Of a stretch of DNA of 64,000 nucleotides, positions 34,391-47,890 are shown in pieces. Made by a program: the position numbers and the translations under genes. Origin of the DNA: Megalobrama amblycephala. Its lineage: Eukaryota; Chordata; Actinopteri; Cypriniformes; Xenocyprididae. Every line of letters starts with the position of its first letter. Positions within the stretch are counted from its first letter, which is position 1. Where the stretch lies: assembly GCF_018812025.1 (NCBI RefSeq), contig NC_063063.1, positions 1,170,001-1,234,000 on the forward strand, read 5' to 3'. The notes below the pieces were generated by a model that was given only the letters and a program-made list of their open reading frames with translations, was not told the origin of the DNA and ran no database searches.

Positions 34391-35877
34391 ACTTTTTTTA
34401 GATATGATGATTATACAGACCAAATGGTGGAAAACCATCTAAAACAAATGTGACTATTATATTTGTTTTGTATTGCATTACTGTCATATTGTATCATACA
34501 TTATCATTATGCAGTATTGTATTAGTATAGATTTGAAGAGAAACACAACAAAATTTAGAGAATGACTAAGTATGGCTCTTTTAAAAAGAGGACACTTTTG
34601 ACCTTTTGACCCTGGTCACATCTGCACTAGGAAGATGGGAGAAATAAATCACAACATAAACCAGACAAATCACCACAAAATGGCCATGTAATGCATTTAC
34701 CCTGATGCCGTCATGATGCAAAAGGATCATTAAACATAATGCAATAAATATCAGAATTGTAAACCCATGAAACACTCTCAGTGTTTATTTGATATCACAT
34801 TACATTTTGCAGGTAATAAAATCATAGTTATATCTGCTCCGTCCAGCACTTTGTCTGTCTTCTGGTCCCTGGAAAAACAATGAAAATGTACATTAATGAT
34901 AGTTTCCTAAAACTGACAGTTCTGTGTAAGAATGTTTCTGCAGATGTCCTCATGTGCCTGTGTGCAGTAATGTGATCACTCCGCTTTACTGCGCTGATCT
35001 GATAACTGGACTACATGCCAAACCAATTATGAGATCAAGAACACCCTGCCTTACATCTTGAAACGCTTACAAAGATGCTTAAGCATCTGATCGAGGGTCA
35101 CGAAACCAGGCCTGTGCTTCATTGCAGATCTGAGGGGTTTATGTTTGAGGGACTCTATTCTTCAGTGCCATTTTTGCTTCTTACCAAAATTGTTAATCCA
35201 AAAATGAATACATATAGTCAATATTTAGGCCTACTCATGTTCTTCCAATACTTATGATTTCCTTTCATCATTTGAAGAATAAGCACCATAAAAGTTGTCC
35301 ATATATTTTATCTTCTGAAGCCATACCAGCTTAGCTTTGCACGAGGAACAAACAGACATTTAAGTCATTATTCACAGAGAAGTTTCTGAATTGTTTCAGA
35401 GGACAAGAATGAAAAAAATCAGAAATGAATGAAGTTTTAAGAGAAACAAATACCTTTGGCATCTCCTATAATTGGTTAGCTATAATATTTTTATATGATG
35501 TTAACATGTTAAACGTGAATCGCAGTTTTCAGCTGAAGAGTTTTTCCAATCAATCAAATGGAAAGACAAGATGCATTTAATTACTTGAGCCCAAAGTATT
35601 TGGTTTATATATGCATAAACATGCGTACAGTACAAGTGACATATCTACATTTCATCATCATCACTGTATGCACATTTTTATGACTGAATATTCAAGTATT
35701 TCTGGATTACTGTTACGATGTTTATCCAAGTTGATATTAAACATTAAAGTTTAAAAGAAATAGTTTTGTCATTGTTGAGTGGGACTTTTGTGCTATTACA
35801 ATATAACATTATTTTCATTTTTGAGTTGTTGTCTGTTTTCCAATATTTTAGAAAGGAAGCAAACTCTAAAAATATAG
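34391..35877. other. Intergenic, no gene seen
   Basis: No convincing exon. The ORFs at 34581-34775 (minus) and 35075-35257 (plus) have no recognisable domain or splice context. Confidence 0.5.
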
Positions 35878-37508
35878 ACTCTAAAAAACGCTGGGTTAAA
35901 AACAACCCAAATTGGGTTGAAAATGGACAAACCCCCATGTTTTGACCCAGCGATTGGATTGTTTTATCCCAGCGATTGGGATGTTTTGACCCAGCGATTG
36001 GGTTGTTTTAACCCAGCAATTGGGATGTTTTGACCCAACGAATGGATTGTTTTAACCCAGCGATTGGGATGTTTTAACCCAGTGATTGGGATGTTTTGAC
36101 CCAGCGATTGGGTTGTTTTAACCCAGAAATTGTATTGATTTAACCCAGTGATTGGGATGTTTTAACTCTGCAATTGGGTTGTTTTAACCCAGCAATTGGG
36201 ATGTTTTGACCCAGCGATTGGGTTGTTTTGACCCAGCGATTGGGTTGTTTTGACCCAGCATTTGGGTTGTTTTCACCCAGAGATTGGATTGTTTTAACCC
36301 AGAGATTGGGTTGTTTTAAAACAGCGATTGGGTTGTTTTAACCCAGAGATTGGATTGTTTTAACCCAGAGATTGGGTTGTTTTAAAACAGCGATTGGGTT
36401 GTTTTCACCCAGCATTTGGGTTGTTTTCACCCAGCGATTGGGATGTTTTGACCCAGCGATTGGGATGTTTTGACCCAGCAATTGGGTTGTTTTAACCCAG
36501 CAATTGTATTGATTTAACCCAGAGAATGGGATGTTTTAACTCTGCAATTGGGTTGTTTTAACCCAGCGATTGGGTTGTTTTAACCCAGCGATTGGGATGT
36601 TTTGACCCAGCGATTGGGTTGTTTCGACCCAGCGAATGGGATGTTTTAACTCTGCAATTGGGTTGTTTTAACCCAGCGATTGGGTTGTTTTAACCCAGCA
36701 ATTGTATTGATTTAACCCAGCGAATGGGATGTTTTAACTCTGCAATTGGGTTGTTTTAACCCAGCGATTGGGTTGTTTTAACCCAGCGATTGGGATGTTT
36801 TGACCCAGCATTTTTGTTGTTTTAACCCAGAGATTGGGTTGTTTTAACCCAGTGATTGAATTATTTTAACCCAGCGATTGGTTTGTTTTGACCCAGCGTT
36901 TGGGTTGTTTTAACCCAGAGATTGGGTTGTTTTAAAACAGCGATTGGGTTGTTTTAACCCAGCGATTGGGTTGTTTTAACCCAGTGATTTGATTATTTTA
37001 ACCCAGCGATTGGGTTGTTTTGACCCAGCAATTGTATTGATTTAACCCAGCGATTGGGATGTTTTAACTCTGCAATTGGGTTGTTTTAACCCAGTGATTG
37101 GGATGTTTTGACCCAGTGATTGGTTTGTTTTGACCCAGCGTTTGGGTTGTTTTAACCCAGAGATTGGGTTGTTTTAATCCAGCGATTGGATTATTTTAAC
37201 CCAGCGATTGGGTTGTTTTGACCCAGCGTTTGGGTTGTTTTCACCCAGAGATTGGATTGTTTTAACCCAGAGATTGGGTTGTTTTAAAACAGCGATTGGG
37301 TTGTTTTAACCCAGCGTTTGGGTTGTTTTCTTGCTTATTTCTTGATTAAAATGAACCCAAAGTATGTTGGAAATGAACATTTATTAATAAGTTTAATGAA
37401 CAATAGTTAAACAATAAACATTTATTAAATTGCTTTTTAATAAATGTTCACCTTTTGATTATTATTGTTGCCTCTAGTAATTATGTGTCAGATTTTTAAT
37501 TTCTGGGT
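35878..37508 (+). mobile_element. Palindromic MITE-like element, copy F (right end truncated)
   Basis: Left end ACTCTAAAAAACGCTGGGTT, a 22-bp array to about 37330, then the core (GATTAAAATGAACCCAAAGT ... TTGCCTCTAGTAATTATGTG), stopping at TTTTTAATTTC near 37503. The right terminal repeat is missing; instead a 75-bp segment that also flanks copy H leads into copy G. Confidence 0.85.
35936..37330 (+). repeat. 22-bp minisatellite inside copy F
   Basis: About 63 units of the GGGTTGTTTTAACCCAGCGA type. Characteristic variants here are TTTTGACCCAG, AACTCTGCAATT and TTGTATTGATTTAACCC, which recur in order and show internal block duplications. Confidence 0.95.
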
Positions 37509-37584
37509 TTTAAAAATGCAACTGCATAATTTATTCATGCATTGCATGCTGGGAGCCTAAGTTCCTTGCATGGACAGTGGACAT

Positions 37585-37956
37585 CACTCTAACTCAAGTT
37601 GGGTTGAAAATGGACAAACCCAGGTTGTTTATCCCAGAGGTTGGGTTAAATGTTTGATCGTGCTGAGTAGTTTTATTTAATCCAACTATTGTTTAAAAAT
37701 GACTGTATGTCTGACTTAAAATGAACCCAAAATATGTTGGAAATTAAAAATCAGACACATAATTACTAGAGGCAACAATAATAATCAAAAGGTGAACATT
37801 TATTAATAAGCAATTTAATAAATGTTTATTGTTTAATTATTATTCATTATTAATAAATGTTAATTCATTAAACAATAAATGTTAATTTCCAACCGATTGT
37901 GGGTTTATTTTAAGCAAGAAATACAGTCATTTTGAAACAATTGTTGAGTTAGAGTG
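37585..37956. mobile_element. Palindromic MITE-like element, copy G (compact)
   Basis: A 372-bp copy with an exact 13-bp terminal inverted repeat (CACTCTAACTCAA / TTGAGTTAGAGTG). It keeps the left core arm (ATCAGACACATAATTACTAG) and has a shortened right arm. The outer AAAAAATGCTGGGTT segment of the usual terminus is missing at both ends, so it is a trimmed variant. It ends about 500 bp upstream of the hs3st start codon. Confidence 0.85.
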
Positions 37957-38039
37957 TACAATTACTATTATTATTAATTATTATTATTATAAGGAGAGTT
38001 TAATGTGAATCACCATGGCCAAAAATGATGCATGGCATT

Positions 38040-38863
<824 letters not shown>

Positions 38864-39034
38864 TAATAATGACACAGGGGACGCGCTTGACATTTGAATA
38901 GGAACTGCACGTTGCTGCTGCTTTTGTTAAAAAGTTGTAATAATATTAATGCATGCAACTATAATATGGTATTCGGACTTCTGTAAATTTAGAGCTGGTG
39001 ATGCATGGAGAAAATAAGATCTTAAAGGGACAGT

Positions 39035-39180
39035 AAAACCAAAAATGAAATTGCAGTCTTAAAAATAAAGGTTCCAAAAGTGTTCTTTCACAGCAAATGC
39101 CATAGAAAAATCATTTTGAGTTTCATAAAGAACCTTGAAAGAATCACTTTTTTCTTAGTGTGAGGAACATTATAACTTTA
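39035..39180. mobile_element. AAAGGTTCT-type small repeat, copy 2
   Basis: AATAAAGGTTCCAAAAGTGT and TTTCATAAAGAACCTTGAAA form loosely inverted halves, resembling 28640-28745. Short dispersed repeat near the start of the hs3st intron. Confidence 0.5.
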
Positions 39181-39313
39181 ACTGGACAACAATGGCAAGA
39201 GCAAAATAAACCAGCACATAGCCAAAAAAAAACAAAAAAAAAAAAAAACATCAACTACATAATTTATTCATGCATGTGTGCTGGGAGCTTAAGTTTCTAT
39301 GTACAGTGGACCT

Positions 39314-40314
39314 CACTCTAAAAAATGCTGGGTTAAAAACAACCCAAGTTGGGTTGAAAATGGAGAAATTGTGTTGTTTTAATCCAGTGATTGGGTTAAA
39401 TGTTTGACCAATGTGCTGGGCAGTTGTTTTAACCCAACTGTTGGTTAAAAATTACTCTATGTCTGGCTTAAAATGAACCCAAATTATGTTGGATTTTTAA
39501 TCAGACACATAATTACTAGCGGCAACAATAATAATCAAAAGGTGATCATTTTTTAGTAAGCAATTTAATAAATGTTTATTTTTTAATTATTATTCATTAA
39601 ACTTATTAATGATTGTTCATTTATTAAACATATTAACCAATGTTAATTTTCAACATACTTTGGGTTCATTTTAAGCAAGAAATACAGTAATTTTAAAAAA
39701 ATAGTTGTGTTAAATTTAACCCAATCACATTTAACCCACTCACTGGGTTAAAACAACCCAGCAACTGGATTAAAACAACCTAGCCTCTGAGTTAAAACAA
39801 CCCAATCGCTGGGTTAAAAAAATCCCAGCCCAATCGCTGGGTTAAACAACTCAGTCCCTGGGTTAAAACATCCCAGCCCAATCGCTGGGTTAAAACAACC
39901 CAATTGCTGGGTTAAAACATCCCAGCCCAATCGCTGGGTTAAAACATCCCAGCCCATTGCTGGGTTAAAACATCCCAGCCCAGTTTGCTGGGTTAAAACA
40001 TCCCAGCCCAATCGCTGGGTTAAAACAACCCAGTCGCTGGGTTAAAACATCCCAGCCCAATCGCTGGGTTAAAACAATCCAGTCGCTGGGTTAAAACATC
40101 CCAATAGCTGGGTTAAAACAACCCAGTCGCTGGGTTAAAACATCCCAGCCCAATCGCTGGGTTAAAACATCCCAGCCCAATCGCTGGGTTAAAACAACCC
40201 AGTCCCTGGGTTAAAACATCCCAGCCCAGTTGCTGGGTTAAAACATCCCATATTCTGTGTTTGTCCATTTTCAACCCAACTTGGGTTGTTTTTAACCCAG
40301 CATTTTTTAGAGTG
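39314..40314 (-). mobile_element. Palindromic MITE-like element, copy H (complete, array on right arm)
   Basis: Left end CACTCTAAAAAATGCTGGGT, core at about 39380-39720, then the array and right end AACCCAGCATTTTTTAGAGTG. The array lies between core and right end, the mirror image of copies A, C, F and I. The 60 bp left of it (ATAATTTATTCATGCATG, GTGCTGGGAGCTTAAGTTTC) are shared with the flank of copy G. Confidence 0.9.
39733..40255 (-). repeat. 22-bp-type minisatellite inside copy H
   Basis: About 23 units of the CAATCGCTGGGTTAAAAC type. Many carry an extended CATCCCAGCCCAATCG junction, so the spacing alternates between 22 and about 27 bp, a variant private to this copy. Confidence 0.9.
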
Positions 40315-42010
40315 TAACATTGCTATTGTAACAGTAAACCTTACAGTGTAAGTAGGTACAGCGACTGGTAACCAATTACATAATACAAAGTCACAAATTT
40401 GTTCACAGTGTACTTATACTTTCCTAAACAATTATGCAACTTTCCATGCAGCATTTCTTCTCAGATAAATCGCTTGTGTTTCGGTACATTCCTTTATATA
40501 GACACTATAAAGTCACCAGCACAATTACACAAACGGATCAGAGCTTACGCTACTGTCCTAAAGTGTGAATTTCACCACTGCGTGACCTCAATGTAACCCA
40601 TCCCTAAAAGTCTGTTTTTGATGAGCATAAGTGTATTATTTGATGAGGCGTGGTATCAATATAACAAAGGTTTGCGTGAGAGAAATAATGCCATCTGGCT
40701 ATTGCAATCCACTGAAGTGGGGCTGGATGTAAGTTGGCAGTGTTAATCATCTCTGGAGCTGTTGCCAGATGTTGCTTTATATCGAGAACACTTGTGTGCC
40801 GATTGTTTGTTTGAGCTGCTTTTGAAATATGTCGGCTTCATTAGAACAGGCTGAATTATCTCAGAGGGATTGACAAATTTGGCAGATAGGGACTTTAGGC
40901 TGTCAATTATTTATTCATTTGTTTGTCTAGAAAACAGAGTGACAGTTTGATCAACAAGCCCATCGGAGATTCTGTCCGTATCCCCAATAAGTCTCGCCGT
41001 TCAATTTTATGGTTCGTCACGCTGCCTTTGAACTGCTCAGAGAGTTGACAAAACTCAATTACTAAACAGCTGATTGATTGTTTTGTCAATTCACAATTGG
41101 CTCGCTTAGTGTCCGCAGCCACATTAATTGGCCTGAAAATGCTCTTGAAACGAACGCTTCTACGGGTGTCATGCGAGGCGTTTGCCTGTAAGTGTATTGC
41201 GTTGATATTCCTTTGTGTTTGCGTGTTGGCACACGAATCCCCAGTGTTCTGCTCAGAGGAGCCGAGAGCGGCAGACTGTCATCTTTCCGAGACCAGATGG
41301 ACCTCACAGCATGACGGGCCACTTGACATTATTGCGAGACCCTTCAATTGATCTTTAACCCGAGTCACATTTTCCACCAAGCATAATGATCTGAGCCAGG
41401 GACTTCATATGGTCAGAGGACCTAGAGATAAGCAGCCAAACACAGATCCTGGAATCTGTCCGTGCTGACGTATACGGGTCTAATGGAATGGACCGGTCAT
41501 TAATCTTGTTATCAAGCGAAGATTAAATCTGTAGGGGTACGTGGGGGTGGTTTGGCAATCTCAATTCAGATCTTACCGAAAACAAATGGCAGTAATGCAC
41601 AGATAGGATCTGGAACAAGACTGAGGAGGTGAGAGATGGAGTTTTGTCCTTACAGTGTTTCTACAGTACGATTGATTGGCGCCCGTGCTTGACCTTCACT
41701 TCAAACTGGCATTAAACCGGTTAGCTTGAGATTCAGTTACAATTAGCAAGAGGTTTTATTCTGCTGAGGCTCCGAGTTCATGTTTCAAACGCCAATACTG
41801 TCACTTTCCTTTAAAGAAATCTATTTGGTGTAAGTCACCCTCGATAGTGCACGAGATAGATCCTCTCTGTCAATGAGGGTGAAGCAGAAACATATTTGAG
41901 GTCCTCTGTGTGTTTGTGAGACTTTGAAACATACATTTGCAGTTTTTGAAGTCTGAAAAACATCAATATATTGATTCAGAACTACTGGAAGGACAGGCGA
42001 GCCAACCCTA
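40315..42010. other. Low-repeat intronic sequence, no exon seen
   Basis: About 1.7 kb of balanced, repeat-poor sequence (for example TAATGCCATCTGGCTATTGC near 40688, TAACCCGAGTCACATTTTCC near 41357). Short ORFs on both strands (40907-41351) have no recognisable domain. Its freedom from arrays within a heavily invaded intron makes it a candidate for conserved regulatory DNA; this is inference only. Confidence 0.4.
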
Positions 42011-43300
42011 CACTCTAATGCTGGGTTAAAAATGACCCAAGTTGGGTTGAAAATGGATAAGTCCAGCAATTGGGTTGTTTTAACCCAGCGATTGGGTTGT
42101 TTTAACTCAGCAAATGCGATTGGGTTGTTTTAACCCAGCAATTGGGTTGTTTTGACCCAGCGATTGGGTTGTTTTGACCCAGCGATTGGATTGTTTTAAC
42201 CCAGCAAATGTGATTGGGTTGTTTTAATCTAGCGATTGGGTTGTTTTAATCTAGCAATTGGCTTGTTTTAATCTAGCGATTGGGTTGTTTTAATCTAGCG
42301 ATTGGGTTGTTTTAACCCAGCGATTGGGTTGTTTTAACCCAACAATTGGGTTGTTTTAACCCAACAATTGGGTTGTTTTAACCCAGCAAATGCGATTGGG
42401 TTGTTTTAACGCAGCAAATGCGATTGGGTTGTTTTAACCCAGCGATTGGGTTGTTTTAACCCAGCAAATGCAATTGGGTTGTTTTAACCCAGCAAATGCG
42501 ATTGGGTTGTTTTAACCCAGCGATTGGGTTGTTTTAACCCAACAATTGGGTTGTTTAAACCCAGCAAATGCGATTGGGTTGTTTTAACCCAGCAAATGCG
42601 ATTGGGTTGTTTTAACCCAGCAAATGCAATTGGGTTGTTTTAACCCAGCGATTGGGTTGTTTTAACCCAGCGATTGGGTTGTTATAATCTAGCGATTGGG
42701 TTGTTTTAAACCAGCAAATGCAATTGGGTTGTTTTAACCCAGCGATTGGGTTGTTTTAACCCAACAATTGGGTTGTTTAAACCCAGCAAATGCGATTGGG
42801 TTGTTTTAACCCAGCAAATGCGATTGGGTTGTTTTAACCCAGGAAATGCAATTGGGTTGTTTTAACCCAGCGATTGGGTTGTTTTAACCCAGCGATTGGG
42901 TTGTTTTAATCTAGCGATTGGGTTGTTTTAACCCAGCGATTGGGTTGTTTTAACCCAGCAAATGCGATTGGGTTGTTTTAACCCAGCAAATGCGATTGGG
43001 TTGTTTTAACCCAGTGGTTGGGTTAAATGTATGGTTTTATTTAACCCAACTATTGTTTAAAAATGACTATATGGCCGGCTTAAAATTAACCAAAAATATG
43101 TTGGAAATTAACTTATTAACATGTTTAATAAATGAACATTTATCAATAAGTTTAATGAATAATAAACAATAAACATTTATTAAATTGCTTATTAATAAAT
43201 GTTCAGCTTTTGACTAATATTTTTGCCTCTAATAATTATGTGTCTGATTTGTTGTGTCTGATATGTGTCTGGTTGTTTTAACCCAGCATTTTTTAGAGTG
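42011..43300 (+). mobile_element. Palindromic MITE-like element, copy I (complete)
   Basis: Left end CACTCTAATGCTGGGTTAAA, array to about 43024, shortened core (TTTATTTAACCCAACTATTG ... TTGCCTCTAATAATTATGTG) and right end AACCCAGCATTTTTTAGAGTG at 43300. Same orientation as copies A, C and F. Confidence 0.9.
42062..43024 (+). repeat. 22/28-bp minisatellite inside copy I
   Basis: Units of the GGGTTGTTTTAACCCAGCGA type alternate with a longer form in which CAGCAAATGCGATTGGG replaces CAGCGATTGGG, giving 28-bp spacing. The long form was found only in this copy. Confidence 0.95.
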
Positions 43301-44200
43301 TAAAATTGCAGATTCCTGGATTTCCTGGAACCATGCGGGAATATAAGCAGTGTATTATTCTCTTCAGTCCTTGAGGAATTAAGTAATGGCAGTAATGCTG
43401 CGTCACTCGCTGTAATTTGGTTCGTTGGTGTTGCATCTGACGTCATCACATTATGAGAATTCATTTGCATGGAGAGCTCATTAAAATGGCCATTTAAATT
43501 CAAACCCTTGGATTCAAAGCCAAATCTTGATTTTGGCTAGAGGGATCGCTTTTTTAACGTGCATATGTTTAGACGCAAAAAACATAATTGCATTGCTAAT
43601 CATAGAGACGTTTGTGAGCATTCCTGTCCTTGTAATGCAGAAATGAGACATGCTTTTATAGCGATTCATGGGCTTGTCCCGAGAGGAGCTTTTTTGAGGC
43701 CATTAATTATTAATGCTCTGTCAATATGAGTAGTGCATCTACTTCACAAGGGCATGGACTCATCAAAATAGTGCTGCTGAATAGGGTGATGATATTAATA
43801 GAGGAATATAAGAGACTTTAATGCAAAACAACATGATTCATGCTAGAAGAGCCAGATCTGACTGTCTATTATTATATATAATAATATGTAAAAAATGACG
43901 TTCGATGGCAGAATGTAGAAGCCTGGTGAGAAACTTTTGTTTATTTTGGCTAGGTGTCTGTATTGGCATAAGTGTACAGTACTTTATGAAATCAACATAA
44001 GGCTCGATGGTCCATTGGTGATTCAGCTCTCATTAGGCCCCTCAGGGGAGTGGGAATGGGGATCTGGCGTCTGAGGCCCTTGATGATGGATGTTTCTGGG
44101 AAGTGGACAGGGCACAGTTACAACTGACTGACTCTTTAATGGCCTCTATATGCAAAGAAACGGATGGTTGGGCCCAAACACACATACTCTGTTTCGGTGT
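43301..44200. other. Low-repeat intronic sequence, no exon seen
   Basis: No array, no exon with splice signals. The ORF at 43192-43503 overlaps the end of copy I and is not considered real. Confidence 0.5.
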
Positions 44201-44202
44201 CT

Positions 44203-44400
44203 TTGTAGGGACTCTCAATAGGCGTAATGGTTTTTATACTGTACAGTCTGTATATTTTCTCCCCTTACGCTATCCCTACCCCTAAACCTACCCAACACAG
44301 GAAACTTTCTGCTATTTTAGATTTTCAAAACACATTTAATATGATTTATATAAGTGGTTTTCCTCATGGGGACCAAAAAATGTCACGTAGGTTATACCAG

Positions 44401-44438
<38 letters not shown>

Positions 44439-44440
44439 CC
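44203..44440 (+). mobile_element. Interspersed repeat with GGGGAC/GGGAC landmarks and (AC)n, copy 1
   Basis: TAGGGACTCTCAATAGGCGT, AATGGTTTTTATACTGTACA and TTTTCCTCATGGGGACCAAA match a second copy at 61272-61440 (GGGGACTCTCCATAGGCATA, AATGGTTTTTATACTGTACA). It ends in an AC microsatellite at 44403-44436. The ORFs here come from the repeat. Confidence 0.75.
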
Positions 44441-44671
44441 CCATTGTTTTTACAGGATTTATCACATAAATATAATATTGCATTCATTAAATTGTACATT
44501 TGATTTATTAACCAAATTTTAGCAAAGTGTCAGTAATAAAAAAATATGTGTTTAAGTGCTTACACAAAAATTGTCAGTCGATACAATTTCATGCATTTCA
44601 ATATTTCTGTCAATGTTTCTGTCTTGGTCAAATACCAATTTATATATTTTTTAATTTTTGAAAAAAATCTC

Positions 44672-44940
44672 TGACACTCACCAAAGCTGCATTTATTTGA
44701 TCAAAAATACATTAAAAATTGTAAAATATTATTCCAATGTAAAAACAGCTGTTTTCTATGTGAATATATAGAAAAGTGTAATTTATTCCTGTGAATCAAA
44801 GCTGAATTTTCAGCATCATTACTCCAGTCTTCAGTGTCACATGATCCTTCAGAAATCATTCTGATATGATGATTTGCTGCTCAAGAAACATTTATGATTA
44901 TTATCAATGTTGAAAACAGTTGCTGCTCCATATTTTTGAG
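44672..44940 (+). mobile_element. Common interspersed repeat, copy 3 of 4
   Basis: CACCAAAGCTGCATTTATTT, TCAAAGCTGAATTTTCAGCA and TCAGTGTCACATGATCCTTC are shared with 54046-54440 and, in reverse, 20222-20475. Confidence 0.85.
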
Positions 44941-45680
44941 GTCTCTCTCTCTCTATACACACCAAAATTTTGCTCATAAAGACTTACACACTGTCAATGT
45001 GGGACATTTCTATTCTTCCACTATCATAACGCACCTGTCTGTGAGTGTCCAGGTGTGTGAGAGGTGTTTATTTGTAAGTCAGCGTTTCTAAAAATGAAAA
45101 ACTAAGGCTTTATCATCCCATTAAAGAGCTTCATTGGAATGAGAAAATTCTTATCACATCCATCGCTGTAGCTGGACAGAAGACAGGGTAATTGCCTCAC
45201 ATCTGTTTGTGCGCAGCGAGCTGCTGATGAGGCCCATCTACAAACTCCACCTGCCGCCCACAGCAGCTGAGACCCACATTACCATACCCCCATCACGATC
45301 AATACCCACGGCACCATTTGGTTTATTCAGTGCACCTCAGAGAGGCCCGGACAAATGCAGCCTCAATTAGAGAGGAGACCCATCCAGCGGCTCCTGTGGA
45401 CTGCTGGGATTGGACAACACAGAGCAATGTGCGAAACAATGAAGCCGCTTCAAAGCGTACACACAATCCATATCACTTAGAGTGATCTTTGTTTTCTGTG
45501 AACATACAAACAAAGACTTACTTGTCCCGGGCTTTTCGAGTTTAACGCAAATTCCCATAAGCAAACGTATTGGCTTTTCAGTGTAAACTGAATAACTGAC
45601 TTCATCTCACTGGCTAATTACATTTATATTATTATAGATATATTTATAAACTTTTTTTTTAAATAGCATAAATTATCAAT
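44941..45680. other. Low-repeat intronic sequence, no exon seen
   Basis: Includes a balanced-composition block (45120-45560). The minus ORF at 45367-45564 has no recognisable domain. Confidence 0.45.
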
Positions 45681-47890
45681 TACTAAAAAACAAGTTGGGT
45701 TGAAAATGGACAAACGCGCTGGGTAGTTTTATTTAACCCAACTATTGTTTAAAAATTACTGTATGTCTGGCTTAAAATGAACCCAAAATGTGTTGGAAAT
45801 TAAAAATCAGACACAATGACTAGAGGAAACAATAACAATCAAAAAGGTGAACATTTACTAATAAGCAATTTAATAAATGTTTATTGTTTAATTATTCATT
45901 AAACGTTTTAATAAATGTTCATTTCCAACATATTTTGGGTTCATTTTAAGCAAGAAATACAGTAATTTTTAATAGTTGAGTTAAATAAAACTACCCTGCA
46001 GGTTGGTCAAACATTTAACCCAATCGATCGGATCGCTGGGTTAAAACAACCCAATCACTGGCTTAAAATAAATCACTGGATTAAATCAACCCAATCACTG
46101 GGTTAAAACAATCCATTCGCTGGGTTAAAACACCCCAATCGCTGGGTTAAACAACCCAATCGCTGGGTTAAAACAGCCCAATCGCTGGGTTAAAACAGCC
46201 CAATCGCTGGGTTAAACAACCCAGTCGCTGGGTTAAAACAATCCATTCGCTGAGTTAAAACACCCCAATCACTGGGTTAAAACAACCCAATCGCTGGGTT
46301 AAAACAAATCACTGTATTAAATCAACCCAATCACTGGATTAAAACAATCCATTTGCTGGGTTAAAACAACCCAATCACTGGGTTAAAACAACCCAATCGC
46401 TGGGTTAAAACAAATCACTGTATTAAATCAACCCATTCACTGGATTAAAACAACCCATTCGCTGGGTTAAAACAACCCAATCGCTGGGTTAAAACACCCC
46501 AATCGCTGGGTTAAAACAACCCAATCGCTGGGTTAAAACAAATCACTGTATTAAATCAACCCAATCACTGGATTAAAACAATCCATTCGCTGGGTTAAAA
46601 CACCCCAATCGCTGGGTTAAAACAACCCAATCACTGGGTTAAAACAACCCAATCGCTGGGTTAAAACAAATCACTGTATTAAATCAACCCAATCACTGGG
46701 TTAAAACAATCCATTCGCTGGGTTAAAACACCCCAATTGCTGGGTTAAAACAATCCATTCGCTGGGTTAAAACAGCCCAATTGCTGGGTTAAAACAGCAC
46801 AATCGCTGGGTTAAAACACCCCAATCGCTGGGTTAACACAACCCAATCGCTGGGTTAAAACAATCCATTCGCTGGGTTAAAACACCCCAATTGCTGGGTT
46901 AAAACAGCCCAGTCGCTGGGTTAAAACACCCCAATCGCTGGGTTAACATAACCCAATCGCTGGGTTAAAACAATCCATTCGCTGGGTTAACACAACCCAA
47001 TTGCTGGGTTAAAACAATCCAATCGCTGGGTTAAACAACCCAATCGCTGGGTTAAAACAACCCAATTGCTGGGTTAAAACAATCCATTCGCTGGGTTAAA
47101 ACACCCCAATCGCTGGGTTAAACAACCCAATCGCTGGGTTAAAACAAATCACTGTATTAAATCAGCCCAATCGCTGGGTTAACACAACCCAATCGCTGGG
47201 TTAACACAACCCAATTGCTGGGTTAAAACAATCCATTCGCTGGGTTAAAACACCCCAATCGCTGGGTTAAACAACCCAATCGCTGGGTTAAAACAAATCA
47301 CTGTATTAAATCAGCCCAATCGCTGGGTTAACACAACCCAATCGCTGGGTTAACACAACCCAATCGCTGGGTTAAAACAATCCATTCGCTGGGTTAAAAA
47401 ACCCCAATCGCTGGGTTAAACAACCCAATCGCTGGGTTAAAACAAATCACTGTATTAAATCAACCCAATCACTGGATTAAAACAATCCATTTGCTGGGTT
47501 AAAACACCCCAATCGCTGGGTTAAAACAACCCAATCGCTGGGTTAAAACAAATCACTGTATTAAATCAACCCAATCGCTGGGTTAAAACAATCCATTCGC
47601 TGGGTTAAAACACCCCAATCGCTGGGTTAAAACAACCCAATCGCTGGGTTAAAACAAATCACTGTATTAAATCAACCCAATCACTGGATTAAAACAATCC
47701 ATTTGCTGGGTTAAAACAACCCAATCACTGGGTTAAAACAACCCAATCGCTGGGTTAAAACAAATCACTGTATTAAATCAACCCAATCACTGGATTAAAA
47801 CAACCCAATCGCTGGGTTAAAACAACCCTATTGCTGGGTTTGTCCATTTTCAACTCAACTTGGGTTGTTTTAACCCAGTATTTTTTAGTG
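45681..47890 (-). mobile_element. Palindromic MITE-like element, copy J
   Basis: The left end is shortened (TACTAAAAAACAAGTTGGGT), followed directly by the core (45720-46015), then an 1.8-kb array and right end AACCCAGTATTTTTTAGTG. The array is on the right arm, the mirror image of A, C, F and I. Confidence 0.9.
46015..47840 (-). repeat. 22-bp minisatellite inside copy J
   Basis: About 80 units of the AACCCAATCGCTGGGTTAAA type, with repeated cassettes including AAATCACTGTATTAAATCAA and ATCCATTCGCTGGG. The CTGTATTAAATCA variant recurs roughly ten times, often every 100-220 bp, showing higher-order block duplication. Confidence 0.95.
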
